Source of the DNA: Nocardia brasiliensis ATCC 700358
GTDB taxonomy: Bacteria; Actinomycetota; Actinomycetes; Mycobacteriales; Mycobacteriaceae
Length of the DNA stretch: 64,000 nt
NCBI RefSeq assembly: GCF_000250675.2
Contig: NC_018681.1
Coordinates: forward strand, 8,680,001 to 8,744,000
Direction: 5' to 3'
Shown here: positions 47,944 to 57,145 of the stretch, one piece after another
Position numbering within the stretch: the stretch's first letter is position 1
How the letters are laid out: each line of letters begins with the position of its first letter
Notes under the pieces: generated by a model
Database searches by the model: none
What the model was told of the DNA's origin: nothing
Seen by the model: only the letters and a program-made list of their open reading frames with translations
Translations under genes and position numbers: made by a program

Positions 47944-49175
47944 CTGCGTGCCTCCACACCATTGGGTCGGCCCGGCCCCGAGGGGCGCGGGCTTGTTTCT
48001 CTCGTGCTCACCGTCGGTCCGGCGGAATCCTCTTCTCCGTCGGTCTCGTGGTGGGCAGGTATTCGCAGCGTGAACGTCGAGCCCGTGCCCAGCTTGCTCC
48101 ACAGGGTGATCTCACCGTTGTGGTTGGCTGCCACGTGCTTGACGATAGCCAGGCCGAGCCCGGTACCGCCGGTGGCGCGCGAGCGCGCCTTGTCCGACCG
48201 GAAGAAACGCTCGAACACGCGCTCCTGGTCTTCTTTGGCGATCCCGATGCCGCGATCGGTCACGGCCATCGCGACATGATCGCCTCGCAACGAGCGGCTG
48301 ACCGACACGTGCGAACCGGCCGGTGAGTACGCTATCGCGTTCTCGACCAGATTGGACAGGGCTGTGACCAGCAACGTTTCGTCGCCGAGCACCTCGAGCC
48401 CGCTCGGCCGGTCGGTGCTGACGGTGATTCCCGCGGCCTCCGCGGCGGTCCGGGAGCGGTCCACCGCCTGCATAACGACGGTGTCCACGTCGACCACCTC
48501 GAGCTCGGGCAGCTTCTCCGCGCCCTGTAGCCGCGACAGCGCAATGAGTTCGGTCACCATTTTCCCGAGACGCCGTGACTCACCCAACACCCGCTGGCCG
48601 AAGTGCCGGACCGCCTCGGGGTCCTCCGCCGACTCGAGCATGGCCTCGGCCAGCAGGCTCATCGCGCCGACCGGGGTCTTCAACTCGTGGCTCACGTTGG
48701 CCACGAAGTCGCGCCGGGTCGCCTCCATCCGCGCCTGTTCGGAGTCGTCGTCGGCGAACAGCACGGTGAAATTGGTGTCCTCGCGCGAGAGCTGGCGCGC
48801 GACGCCGCGAACGGCGATCCGGCCGCGGCCCGGTACCGGATTCTTCGCGGTGAGATCGAATTCGGCGGACTCGCCGGTGGCGAGCACCTTCTCCACCGCG
48901 GTCCAGGCGCGCTCGTCGAGCAGCCGGTTGCGGACCAGGCCGAGTTCCTCGGCGCGCGGATTCACCAGCACCACGTCGCGGTACTCGTCGACGACGGCGA
49001 TGCCGCTCTCGGAGGCGAGCACGATCAGGTCGAGCACCTGCGACATGGTCAACCCCGAGTCGGCCTGCCTGCGGGCGGCCTGCCGGGCGTTCATATAGGG
49101 AATCAGTAGCCCGCCGACTGCCAGCCCTACGACAGCCGCCAGGACTGCCAATAGCACCGCCTGCGGAACACTCAC
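47940..49175 (-). CDS. senX3: Sensor histidine kinase SenX3
   Basis: Kinase partner of RegX3. About 411 residues: one or two N-terminal membrane segments (about 5-28), a PAS-like domain (about 45-145), phospho-acceptor His163 in FVANVSHELKTPVGA, N box NLVENAIAYSPAG, G boxes DRGIGI and GGTGLGLAIVKHV, and a Pro/Arg-rich tail. The GTG at 49175 is chosen because TACGAT lies exactly six bases upstream (leaderless type); the TTG at 49205 is the longer option and has no ribosome-binding site. Confidence 0.93.
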   Translation of the reverse strand: MSVPQAVLLAVLAAVVGLAVGGLLIPYMNARQAARRQADSGLTMSQVLDLIVLASESGIAVVDEYRDVVLVNPRAEELGLVRNRLLDERAWTAVEKVLATGESAEFDLTAKNPVPGRGRIAVRGVARQLSREDTNFTVLFADDDSEQARMEATRRDFVANVSHELKTPVGAMSLLAEAMLESAEDPEAVRHFGQRVLGESRRLGKMVTELIALSRLQGAEKLPELEVVDVDTVVMQAVDRSRTAAEAAGITVSTDRPSGLEVLGDETLLVTALSNLVENAIAYSPAGSHVSVSRSLRGDHVAMAVTDRGIGIAKEDQERVFERFFRSDKARSRATGGTGLGLAIVKHVAANHNGEITLWSKLGTGSTFTLRIPAHHETDGEEDSAGPTVSTRETSPRPSGPGRPNGVEARR

Positions 49176-49305
49176 CTTTGAATCGTACGGTCGCGGAAGG
49201 TTCAACTATCGCTGGGTGCGCGATGTTTCGCGCAGGTCATAGCGCCTTCCGGCCCTGTTCTCCCCCTGTTTACGCGCCGTTCTCATCCGGCGCGCGCCCG
49301 GTGTG

Positions 49306-49707
49306 TCAGTCCACGTCCCCGCCTGCCATGGCCGCGTTCACCGCACGGCCGTGTTTGTCCACCCAGTCGCCGAGCGCGTAGATCGGCGTGAGGAGGTCGC
49401 GGCCCGCCGCGGTGAGCTCGTATTCCACCCGCGGCGGCGCTTCGGCGTAGCGGTGACGTGCGACGAGGGTCATCCGTTCCATCCGGCGCAGGGTCTGGGT
49501 GAGCATCTTCTGGCTGATCCCGCCGATGGCGGCGCGCAGGTCGCCGGGACGCATCGGGCCGTCACGCAACATGTAGACGACCACAGGTAGCCAGGAGTTA
49601 CCGAAGACGTCGACACCCATCCGGGCCGGGCAGTCGGACTCGAAATCGCCGTAGGGCGTGAACTCCACCCGGTCGGCGGTGATCGGCTCGGCGGGCACGG
49701 CGGTCAT
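49306..49707 (-). CDS. HxlR-family transcriptional regulator
   Basis: A 133-residue winged-helix protein: ARMGVDVFGNSWLPVVVYML, RDGPMRPGDLRAAIGGISQKMLTQTLRRMERMTL as the HTH, and the wing YAEAPPRVEYELTAAG. The Cys in SDCPARMG near residue 26 is at the position used for redox or electrophile sensing in some relatives. It is divergent from an oxidoreductase gene 91 bases away and is likely to repress it, sharing the operator region at 49733-49746. Confidence 0.9.
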   Translation of the reverse strand: MTAVPAEPITADRVEFTPYGDFESDCPARMGVDVFGNSWLPVVVYMLRDGPMRPGDLRAAIGGISQKMLTQTLRRMERMTLVARHRYAEAPPRVEYELTAAGRDLLTPIYALGDWVDKHGRAVNAAMAGGDVD

Positions 49708-49732
49708 GTCTTCAGCTTGCCACCGTCATTGC

Positions 49733-49746
49733 GCACCCGCGGGTGC
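49733..49746. promoter_or_regulatory. Palindrome in the HxlR/oxidoreductase divergent region
   Basis: GCACCCGCGGGTGC is a perfect 14-base palindrome centred between the two divergent starts. It is a natural candidate for the HxlR operator. Confidence 0.5.
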
Positions 49747-49798
49747 CTTTCGGAGTTCCTACCGTCGGTGCCGAAGACATCGCTGACTAGGAGTTGAG

Positions 49799-50458
49799 AT
49801 GCGAATCGGAATCATCGGAGCCGGGGCCATGGCGCGCGCGCTCGGCGGCGGCTGGGTCGGGGCGGGCCACGAGGTGCTGGTCGGCGCGCGCTCGGCCGCG
49901 GCCGCGCAGGAAGCGGCGGCGGCGATCGGGGCGCGGGCCGGAAGTGTCCGTGCCGCGGCCGAATTCGGCGAGGTAGTGCTGCTCGCGCTGCCGGTGGACG
50001 CGCTGGACGAGGTGCTACGCCCGCTCGCCGGACTGCTCGCCGGACGCACGCTCGTCGACTGCACGAACGCCTTCGCGCCGGACAACGCCGCGCCCGCCGG
50101 CGCGACGGGCTTCGTGCTCTCGGAAGCGGCTGTCGCCGAGCGCATTGCGGCGACCGCCCCGGACGCGCACGTGGTGAAGGCGTTCAACATGTGCGCAGCC
50201 GAGGTCTGGGCCGCCGACGCCCGCGTGTTCGACGAGCGCAGGCTGGCGGTGCCGCTGTGCGGCGACGATCCCAGGGCGCTGGCACAGGTGGCCGGCCTGG
50301 CCGAAGACTTGGCGCTGCAACCGATTCCGGCGGGCGGCCTGCACCGGGCGCGCTATCTGGAAGCCGTCGCGGTTTTCACCGTCGGCCTATGGTTCGCGGG
50401 ACATGATGCGCGCGCGGCCTTCCCGCCGCTGACAGCCGCGTTCGCGGTCGTGGACTGA
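49799..50458 (+). CDS. NAD(P)-binding F420:NADP oxidoreductase-like protein
   Basis: A 219-residue Rossmann protein with the dinucleotide motif RIGIIGAGAMARALGG at the N-terminus, VVLLALPVDALDEVL near 65, VVKAFNMCAAEVW near 125 and PIPAGGLHRARYLEAVAVF near 182. This order is that of NADPH-dependent F420 reductases and related proteins. GGAG is four bases before the ATG. It is divergent from the HxlR regulator and is its likely target. Whether it uses F420 or another acceptor is open. Confidence 0.82.
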   Translation: MRIGIIGAGAMARALGGGWVGAGHEVLVGARSAAAAQEAAAAIGARAGSVRAAAEFGEVVLLALPVDALDEVLRPLAGLLAGRTLVDCTNAFAPDNAAPAGATGFVLSEAAVAERIAATAPDAHVVKAFNMCAAEVWAADARVFDERRLAVPLCGDDPRALAQVAGLAEDLALQPIPAGGLHRARYLEAVAVFTVGLWFAGHDARAAFPPLTAAFAVVD

Positions 50459-50554
50459 CCGGGAAAAACCTGGCCTGAGCATGCACCATCCACTCATACC
50501 CCGCGAGTTCGAGCTTCGATGCGCGATAGGTGCACGCTCAGACCGGGTTACGGT

Positions 50555-52585
50555 TTACCAGCCCGGATTTCCGCGCACCGGGATATTCACGAAACTCGGC
50601 TGATTCGGATCGAGCAACAGGTGCTGCGGCCGCAGTTCGCTGTCCACGACGAGCGGCATCGGCGCCACACCGCGCGGGAAGTTGCCCGCGTAGACGTCGA
50701 CGCGCAGCCGGTGCCCCGGTTGCAGCACCGCCTCGATGCCGGGCACCGAAATGTCCAGTGCCGTCGGCTCGCCCGGCACCAGCGGCTGTCTGGTGTCCAG
50801 CGACAGGTCGGGCACCGGGTCGGTGTAATCGCCGTTGGCCGAACGGGTGCTGCGCGCGTCGTCGATGGCGCGCAGCGAGGACACCAGCTGGCCCGAGGAC
50901 AGCACCGTCGAATAACCGTCGGGGCCCACATCGTTCACCGTGACGTTCCAGTAGCCGTCGGTGGCGTCGTGCACCGTGTTGAGCCGGACCGCGATCGGGC
51001 CGGAGATGCTGGTCGGCTCCGCGACCGGGGCGCTGGTGAAGGTCAGCGCGTTGAGTTCCTGGATCCGCGCGTCCTTGCTGCAGCCGTCGATGATCGAGGT
51101 GACGCCCGCGCTCTCCTGCGCCATGTCACGCGAGCACAGACCGGTCAAACCCGGTGCGACGGTGAGCCGATCGACACCCGGGCTCGGCTGGGTGTAGAGC
51201 GAACCGTCGTGCACGCCGGCACCGGCCCCGCTCGCCGCGGCGGAAAGATACATCCGCCGATGCTCGGCGCCGGGCTGCGGGAAGGCGGGCGCGGTGATCC
51301 ACCCGCCACCCTGCTGCTTCAGTGTCACCGGGCCGAATTCGTCGATCCCGTTGTCGATTCCCTTGAGCCACTTGTCGAACCACGCGCGCTGCAGCACGTC
51401 CATCCGCGGCGGCAGGCCGGGTTTGCCGGACTCGTTGCCGTTGCTGATGTGGTAGCCGTCGCCGACGAGCAGTTGCTTCTGGCCCGGCGGCAGCTCGAGC
51501 CGCCGGTACACGTCGGCCTGTGAGTTGACGAACACGTCGTGCCAGCCGCCGGTCACGAAGGTGGGCACGGTGATTCGGCTCGGGTCGTTCTCCCAGGCCT
51601 GCCGGAACGAGCTGTCCGAGTGCAGCAGGGTCTGCACCTTGGGATCGAGCTGGTCGATCTCCGGCGTGATCAAGATGTTCACCAGCGCATCGATGAAGGT
51701 GAACGGATCCGCGAGCCGGTCCATCAACCACTTGTTGTCGAACTGTCCGCGCAGCGCCGCCGCCAGGTCGGGCACCAGCTTGCCGCCGTTCACCGCGAGC
51801 AGCCAGGCGGGCATGAAGGTGATGCCGATACCGCCGCCGGGTGCGACCAAGTCGCGGAACGGGTTCCGGCTCGGCACCACCGGGAAGAGCGCCTTCAGCG
51901 CGGGCGGGTTCTTGGCGCCCGCTTGTAGTTGGTTGAGTCCGGAGTAGGAGACGCCGTTCATGCCGATGTCACCGGTCGACCACGGCTGGCGCGACGCCCA
52001 GTCGATCACCTCGACGCTGTCCTGCTGCTCGCGTTCGCGCAGCAGATCCCAGATGCCCTGGGAGAAGCCGGTTCCCCGGACATCGACCACGACCTGGGTG
52101 TAGCCGCTCTTGATCAGCTGCCGGTCCACCGAGAAGTTGCGCAGCAGACCGCCGCCGAGCGCCTTGGTCAGGTCGGTGACGCCGGAAAACGGTGTGCCGG
52201 AGAGGTCGACGTCGCGCGCCACCTGCATCACCGCGTCCGACAGCCACGGGATCGAGATCATGCTGTCGGCGATCATCGAGCCGAGCTTGGTGTAGGGCGT
52301 CAGGTTGACGATGGTCGGCGTCGGTGCCGAGATCGGTTGTCCGGCAGCGTCGGCTGGGTGGTAGACGTTCCCCTTGAGCACCGTGCCGTCGCTCATGGTG
52401 ATCGGGACGTCCCATTCGATGAACACATTCGGGTACTGCTGCGGGCCGTCCTCGGTCGCGGCCCAGGCCGCACCGGTCGCTCCACCGTCCGGGCCGGCCG
52501 GGCTCGCGGTGGCCGAGGGCGAAAGGAAGGGGGCCAAGGCCACCGCCGCGACGGTCACCGCCGCGGTTCGGAGCGCATACCTCAT
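50555..52585 (-). CDS. Secreted CocE/NonD-family hydrolase, copy 1
   Basis: A 676-residue exported alpha/beta hydrolase of the X-Pro dipeptidyl-peptidase/cocaine esterase family. A signal peptide (about residues 1-28) is followed by the hydrolase domain with nucleophile GMNGVSYSGLNQL near residue 215 and a C-terminal jelly-roll domain (about 470-676). TGGWHDVFVNSQ is the metal/charge-relay region. The ATG at 52585 is used; GTG at 52594 is possible. It is highly similar to the next gene, from which it probably arose by tandem duplication. The substrate is unknown. Confidence 0.88.
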   Translation of the reverse strand: MRYALRTAAVTVAAVALAPFLSPSATASPAGPDGGATGAAWAATEDGPQQYPNVFIEWDVPITMSDGTVLKGNVYHPADAAGQPISAPTPTIVNLTPYTKLGSMIADSMISIPWLSDAVMQVARDVDLSGTPFSGVTDLTKALGGGLLRNFSVDRQLIKSGYTQVVVDVRGTGFSQGIWDLLREREQQDSVEVIDWASRQPWSTGDIGMNGVSYSGLNQLQAGAKNPPALKALFPVVPSRNPFRDLVAPGGGIGITFMPAWLLAVNGGKLVPDLAAALRGQFDNKWLMDRLADPFTFIDALVNILITPEIDQLDPKVQTLLHSDSSFRQAWENDPSRITVPTFVTGGWHDVFVNSQADVYRRLELPPGQKQLLVGDGYHISNGNESGKPGLPPRMDVLQRAWFDKWLKGIDNGIDEFGPVTLKQQGGGWITAPAFPQPGAEHRRMYLSAAASGAGAGVHDGSLYTQPSPGVDRLTVAPGLTGLCSRDMAQESAGVTSIIDGCSKDARIQELNALTFTSAPVAEPTSISGPIAVRLNTVHDATDGYWNVTVNDVGPDGYSTVLSSGQLVSSLRAIDDARSTRSANGDYTDPVPDLSLDTRQPLVPGEPTALDISVPGIEAVLQPGHRLRVDVYAGNFPRGVAPMPLVVDSELRPQHLLLDPNQPSFVNIPVRGNPGW

Positions 52586-52639
52586 TGAATCCACTCTCTT
52601 AGGGGAACGAATGCTCTCTAACTAGGGGAGGGAAGCAGG

Positions 52640-52655
52640 TACCGACCGGTCTGCG
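52640..52655. promoter_or_regulatory. TetR-like operator upstream of hydrolase copy 1
   Basis: TACCGACCGGTCTGCG resembles the 16-base TetR-family palindrome TACCGACC-GGTCGGTA seen in actinobacteria, with a decayed right half. A related site lies upstream of copy 2. Confidence 0.45.
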
Positions 52656-52726
52656 GAGCGAAATCACGAAACTTCGTGCATGGTCACAAAGGCGCGCCCG
52701 GCGGACTGACACGTTGTCGACCGACG

Positions 52727-52770
52727 AAAGAGCGCCCCCGCTCGAAATTTTCGAAGCGAAGGCGCTCTTT
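52727..52770. terminator. Terminator after hydrolase copy 2
   Basis: AAAGAGCGCC (52727-52736) pairs with 52761-52770; the loop itself holds a shorter stem (CGCTCGAAA/TTTCGAAGCG). It lies 18 bases after the stop of copy 2 on the minus strand and is followed by TTTCG. Confidence 0.75.
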
Positions 52771-52788
52771 TCGGATCTTCGGTCGCGA

Positions 52789-54852
52789 TTACCAGCGCGG
52801 GTTGCCGCGCACCGGAACGTTCACGAAGCTCGGCCGATTCGGATCGAGCTGCACGTGCTGCGGCTTGAAGCCGGTGTCGAGCAGCATCGGCAGGATCGGC
52901 AGACCCTTCGGGAAGTTGCCCGCGAAGACGTCGATCCGCAGCCGGTGGCCGGGTTGCAGAATCGCTTCGGTGGCCGGCAACGCGATATCCAGGGTGGTCG
53001 CCTCGCCGGGCACCGTCGGCTGCCGCCGGTCCAGCGAGGTGAACGCCCGCGGATCGGTGTAGTCGCCGTTGGCGGAGCGGCTGCTGTTGGCCTCGTCGAC
53101 CTCGCGCAGCGAGGCCATGAGCTGACCCGAGGACAACACGGTGGACTGCCCGTCCGGGGCGACATCGTTGATCGTGGTCACCCAGTAGCCGTCGGCGGCG
53201 TCCTGAACGGTGTTGAGCCGCACCGCGATCCGGCCGGAGATGGCAGTCGGCTCGGCGACCGGGGCACTGGTGAAGGTGAGCCCGTTCGTCTCCGCGACCC
53301 GCGAGTCCTTCGCACAGCCATCGATGATCGACAGGATGCCCGCACTACCCTGCGCCGCGTCGTTCGAGCACAGGGTGCTCAGGCCCGGCCCGACGGTGAG
53401 CCGGGCGGTGTCACCGTTCGCCTCCGCCGTCAGTGAGCCGTCGTAGGCACTGCTCGCGGTGCCACTGGGGTTGGCGGACAGGTACATCCGCCGATACGCA
53501 GGCTCCTGCGCGCTCGGGTTCGCCGCCTCGGTCGGCGCGGCAAAGGTGTCGGTGGTGATCCAGCCGCCGCCCTGCTGGCGCAGCGTGATCGGGCCGTACT
53601 GATCGATGCCGTTGTCGATGTCCTTGAGCCACTTGTCGAACCACGCGCGCTGCAGCACGTCCAGTCGCGGCGGCAGACCCGGCTTGGCGTACTCGTTGCC
53701 GGAATTGACGTGATACGTGTTGCCCATCAGCAGCTGCTTCTGACCCGCGGGCAGCGGAATCTCGTTGTAGATCTTCGATTCCGAATAGGTGAACAGGTCG
53801 TGCCAGCCACCGGTGACGAAGGTCGGGATGTCGACCCGGCTCGGATCGCCCAGCCAGCCCTCGCGCGGCCGGGAACCGGAGGTCAGCAGCTCCTTGGCGC
53901 GCGGATCGAGGTCATCGATCTTCGCCGTGGTGTAGACGTTGAGCAGCACGTCCATGAACGTCAACGGATCTTGCACCCGATCGGCCAGCCACCGGGTGTC
54001 GAACTGCCCGTTGAGCACCGACGCCAGGTCGGGCACCAGCTTGAGCCCGTTGATGGCGATGAGCCACAGCGGGATGAAGTTGAAGCCGAAGCCGCCGCCC
54101 GGCGCGAGCACGTCGTTCACCAGGTCGCTGCCCGGCACCACCGGGAAGATCGCCTGCAGCGCCGCCGGATGCTTCTCGGCGGCCTGCACCTGATTGATGC
54201 CGGAGTAGGAGATGCCGTTCATGCCGATGCGGCCGTTGGACCAGGGCTGGCGCGCGGCCCAGTCGATCACCTCGACGGTGTCCTGCTGTTCGCGCTGCCG
54301 GAGCATGTCCCAGGTGCCCTGCGAGAAGCCGGTGCCGCGCACGTCGACGACCACCTGCGAGTAGCCGCTGCGGATCAGCTGCCGGTCGACGGTGAAGTTG
54401 CGCAGCTCGCCGCCGGCGAAACCCTTTGTCAGATCGGTGATCCCGGACAGCGGGGTGCCGGTGAGATCGATCGAGCGGAGCAGACCGAACAGCGCGTCGG
54501 ACAGGCCGGGGATGGCCTGTGCGTGGTCGGCCAGGTTCGACACCAGCTTGGTGTACGGCGTGAGGTTCACGACCGTGGGCGTCGGGGTGTCGATGGGCCG
54601 GCCCGCGGCGTCGGCGGGGCGATAGACGTTGCCCTTCAACACCGTTCCGTCACTCATCGTGATGGGGACATCCCACTGGATGTTGATGTTCGGGTACTGC
54701 TGCGGACCATCCTGGGCCGCGGCCCAGGCCGCGCCCGCGGCTCCGCCGTCGGGACCCGTCGGTGTCGGCGCGGCGGCGGCGCCGCTGCTGAGGAAGGGGA
54801 CGAGCATCGCCGCGGCAACTGCCGCGACTGTGACCCGCAACGCGTGCTTCAT
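52789..54852 (-). CDS. Secreted CocE/NonD-family hydrolase, copy 2
   Basis: A 687-residue homologue of the adjacent gene. A signal peptide MKHALRVTVAAVAAAMLVPF ends in an Ala-rich site near 28; the nucleophile block is GMNGISYSGINQVQ near 217, TGGWHDLFTYSE follows, and the C-terminal jelly-roll is complete. It has a 12-residue insertion near residue 490 (FAAPTEAANPSA) absent from copy 1. GAGAGGTGG lies upstream of the ATG. No other members of a pathway are next to it, so the substrate cannot be named. Confidence 0.88.
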   Translation of the reverse strand: MKHALRVTVAAVAAAMLVPFLSSGAAAAPTPTGPDGGAAGAAWAAAQDGPQQYPNINIQWDVPITMSDGTVLKGNVYRPADAAGRPIDTPTPTVVNLTPYTKLVSNLADHAQAIPGLSDALFGLLRSIDLTGTPLSGITDLTKGFAGGELRNFTVDRQLIRSGYSQVVVDVRGTGFSQGTWDMLRQREQQDTVEVIDWAARQPWSNGRIGMNGISYSGINQVQAAEKHPAALQAIFPVVPGSDLVNDVLAPGGGFGFNFIPLWLIAINGLKLVPDLASVLNGQFDTRWLADRVQDPLTFMDVLLNVYTTAKIDDLDPRAKELLTSGSRPREGWLGDPSRVDIPTFVTGGWHDLFTYSESKIYNEIPLPAGQKQLLMGNTYHVNSGNEYAKPGLPPRLDVLQRAWFDKWLKDIDNGIDQYGPITLRQQGGGWITTDTFAAPTEAANPSAQEPAYRRMYLSANPSGTASSAYDGSLTAEANGDTARLTVGPGLSTLCSNDAAQGSAGILSIIDGCAKDSRVAETNGLTFTSAPVAEPTAISGRIAVRLNTVQDAADGYWVTTINDVAPDGQSTVLSSGQLMASLREVDEANSSRSANGDYTDPRAFTSLDRRQPTVPGEATTLDIALPATEAILQPGHRLRIDVFAGNFPKGLPILPMLLDTGFKPQHVQLDPNRPSFVNVPVRGNPRW

Positions 54853-54898
54853 CGGACGTGATCCACCTCTCGGACTGGTCGAACGCCCAAAGTGTACA

Positions 54899-54914
54899 TA
54901 CCTACTTGTCGGTA
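54899..54914. promoter_or_regulatory. TetR-like operator upstream of hydrolase copy 2
   Basis: TACCTACTTGTCGGTA is an imperfect 16-base palindrome; six of eight half-site positions match. It lies between the likely -35 (TTGTCA) and -10 boxes of the hydrolase gene on the minus strand, where a repressor would block transcription. No TetR-family gene is next to it. Confidence 0.55.
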
Positions 54915-55187
54915 ATGACAAGGGGTAACAGGTAACCAATTCCGAATTATGGTTCACATATAGCTACCCGTGGGCGCGAGTCGCGCCCAAGTCCCTGCTC
55001 AGTGCCACCTAGCACGAACCACACGAGCCAGAACGGTCACTCACCACCCAGTGGTTTTACCTCGCCAGTCCCCACTGGCAGCCAACGGATAGATGTGTCG
55101 CAAGACACTTTCAGCCGACACGGACTGTCGCACATCCCGCGGCATTCCGGCAAGCCCGTAGCGACCTGTCACCGCCGTGAAACAGCA

Positions 55188-55218
55188 ACGCGCTGCGCCC
55201 GATTCGGACGCAGCGCGT
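55188..55218 (-). terminator. Terminator after gpmA
   Basis: ACGCGCTGCG (55188-55197) pairs with 55209-55218 over ten bases around an 11-base loop. On the minus strand it lies 21 bases after the stop and is followed by TGCTGTTTC. Confidence 0.7.
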
Positions 55219-55239
55219 GGCAAGTGCGAGAGCTGCCGG

Positions 55240-55977
55240 CTATTTCCCGCCCTGGTTCGCGACGGCGGCGGCACCGGCGGCGGCCGCCTCGGGGTCGAGG
55301 TAGACGCCGGGACCGGTGGGGCGCAGGCTCTCGTCGAGTTCATAGCGCAGCGGAATGCCGGTGGGAATGTTCACACCCGCGATATCCGCGTCCGAGATCT
55401 GATCGAGGTGCTTGACCAGCGCGCGCAGCGAGTTGCCGTGCGCGGCGACCAGGACGGTCTTGCCCGCGCGCACATCCTGCGAAATGGTCGACTCCCAGTA
55501 CGGGATCATCCGCTTCACCACGTCGAGCAGGCACTCGGTCTTGGGCACCTCGATACCCGCGTAGCGCGCGTCGCCGTCCTGGCTGTACTCGTCGTCCGCG
55601 TCGATCGGCGGCGGCGGGGTGTCGTAGCTGCGCCGCCACAGCATGAACTGCTCGTCGCCGTACTTGTCCCGGACCTGCGCCTTGTTCTTGCCCTGCAGCG
55701 CGCCGTAGTGGCGCTCGTTGAGCCGCCAGTCGCGCACCACCGGAATCCAGTGCCGATCGGCGGCGTCCAGCGCGATGTTCGCGGTGTTGATCGCGCGGCG
55801 CAGCAGCGAGGTGTAGACGATATCGGGCAGGATGCCGTGCTCGGCGAGCAGTTCTCCCGCGCGTTTGCCCTCGGCGATGCCCTTGTCCGTCAGATGCACG
55901 TCCACCCAGCCGGTGAACAGGTTCAGGGCATTCCATTCGCTCTCGCCGTGGCGCAGCAGCACGAGGGTGTACGTCAT
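55240..55977 (-). CDS. gpmA: 2,3-bisphosphoglycerate-dependent phosphoglycerate mutase
   Basis: Interconverts 3- and 2-phosphoglycerate in glycolysis. 245 residues. LVLLRHGESEWN has the catalytic His10, SLLRRAINTA and RLNERHYGALQGKNK bind the substrate, and VLVAAHGNSLRALVKH holds the second His. The ATG at 55977 is preferred over one three codons earlier because GGAGG lies nine bases upstream. The acidic/Ala-rich tail is typical. Position next to the ROK, YbjN and mshA genes matches mycobacterial gpm1. Confidence 0.95.
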   Translation of the reverse strand: MTYTLVLLRHGESEWNALNLFTGWVDVHLTDKGIAEGKRAGELLAEHGILPDIVYTSLLRRAINTANIALDAADRHWIPVVRDWRLNERHYGALQGKNKAQVRDKYGDEQFMLWRRSYDTPPPPIDADDEYSQDGDARYAGIEVPKTECLLDVVKRMIPYWESTISQDVRAGKTVLVAAHGNSLRALVKHLDQISDADIAGVNIPTGIPLRYELDESLRPTGPGVYLDPEAAAAGAAAVANQGGK

Positions 55978-56046
55978 GGGGCCCATCCTCCCATGGGTCG
56001 GCGAGCCGGTCGCAGCGTTCCCCCGCTGGTCCGAGCCCGGCCCGGG

Positions 56047-56952
56047 TCAGCCCGCGGCGTCGGCGGTGGCGTGGCCCGCCGCGAGCACGCCCGCGCCGAC
56101 CAGCGTGGCGCCGTTGGTCACTTCGGAGAGCACGACACTGATCTCCCGGGTGAAATCGAGGCGCGCGTGCTTGCGCAGCGCCGCGCGCAACGGATCCCAC
56201 AGCGGCGCACCGGATTGCGCGAAACCGCCGCCGATCACCACCCGGTCGACGTCGAGCAGCGCGCACGCCGAGGCGATCGCCTGACCGAGCGCGGTGCCCG
56301 CGCGGTGCAGCGCCGCGAGCGCGATCCGCTCGCCCCGGCGCGCGTCCTCGGCCAGTTGCACGCCGGTACTACCGGGCCAGCCCTGTTCGACCGCCCAGCG
56401 CACCGACGACATTCCGCTGGCGACCGCTTCCACGCAGCCGATACCGCCGCACCGGCAGGGCACGTCCCAGCCGGGGACCACGATATGACCGATGTGACCG
56501 GCGTTGCCGGTGCGGCCGAGCAGTACCCGTCCGTCCGCGATGATCCCGCCGCCGATCCCCGAGGACACGGTGAGCGCCAACCCGTTCGGCACCCCGCGCA
56601 GCGCGCCGACGTGATGCTCGGCCAGCGCGAGGCAGGCGCCGTCGATGGCGAAGTGGATCGTGGCGCCGGGGAACACCTCCTGCACCGAAGCGACGATCGG
56701 GAAGCCCGCTTTCCATTCCGGGATGTTCAGCGGGCTGGTGACGCCGGTGCGCGTGTCCACCGGCCCGGCCGAGCCGATCCCGACGGCGGTGATCGTCGTC
56801 TCCCCCGCCACCTCGAGCAGCAGCGCGCGGCACGCCTCCCACACCGCCTCGGCCGGCACCTGGACCTGCCGCACCCCGCCCACCGTCCGGTCGGCCTGCG
56901 CGATACCCGCCGCGAACTTCGTCGCGCCGATATCGAGAGCGAGAACTGTCAT
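56047..56952 (-). CDS. ROK-family sugar kinase
   Basis: A 301-residue ROK protein without an HTH, thus a kinase rather than a repressor. LALDIGATKFAAGIA is the ATP phosphate loop, GWDVPCRCGGIGCVEAVASG holds the three Cys and His of the ROK zinc site, and DRVVIGGGFAQSG is the adenosine motif. SSGIGGGIIADGRVLLGRTGNAGHIGH supplies the catalytic region. The usual substrate is glucose or N-acetyl-sugars. AAGGTGG is upstream of the ATG. Confidence 0.9.
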   Translation of the reverse strand: MTVLALDIGATKFAAGIAQADRTVGGVRQVQVPAEAVWEACRALLLEVAGETTITAVGIGSAGPVDTRTGVTSPLNIPEWKAGFPIVASVQEVFPGATIHFAIDGACLALAEHHVGALRGVPNGLALTVSSGIGGGIIADGRVLLGRTGNAGHIGHIVVPGWDVPCRCGGIGCVEAVASGMSSVRWAVEQGWPGSTGVQLAEDARRGERIALAALHRAGTALGQAIASACALLDVDRVVIGGGFAQSGAPLWDPLRAALRKHARLDFTREISVVLSEVTNGATLVGAGVLAAGHATADAAG

Positions 56953-57145
56953 CGGGCTGCCACCTTCATGATCGGAACCACAAGCGATTGTCACCCGCGC
57001 TCGGCACGGTCGCACCGCATCCGCGCCAATTCGGCCTGTGGACCGGAATCGGCCGATCGTGCCGGCTTCGGCCCGAACAGCTCTGCGGGCACGTCGCGCA
57101 CCGGAAAAGCATTGTGCGGCTGCGGATATCGCGCAGCGACGGCAC

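Larger units (their letters stand above)
54853..55239. promoter_or_regulatory. Promoter region of hydrolase copy 2 and gpmA tail
   Basis: No gene is seen in these 387 bases. A/T-rich sequence at 54893-54965 holds the likely promoter: on the minus strand TTGTCA and TGTACA flank the operator at 54899-54914. The middle part (about 54980-55170) shows no recognised structure. The gpmA terminator lies at the right-hand end. Confidence 0.5.

Noticed and set aside
50474..50543. 12-base inverted repeat TGAGCATGCACC/GGTGCACGCTCA as a terminator
   Set aside because: The arms are about 45 bases apart with one mismatch and no U-run, so the structure is weak.
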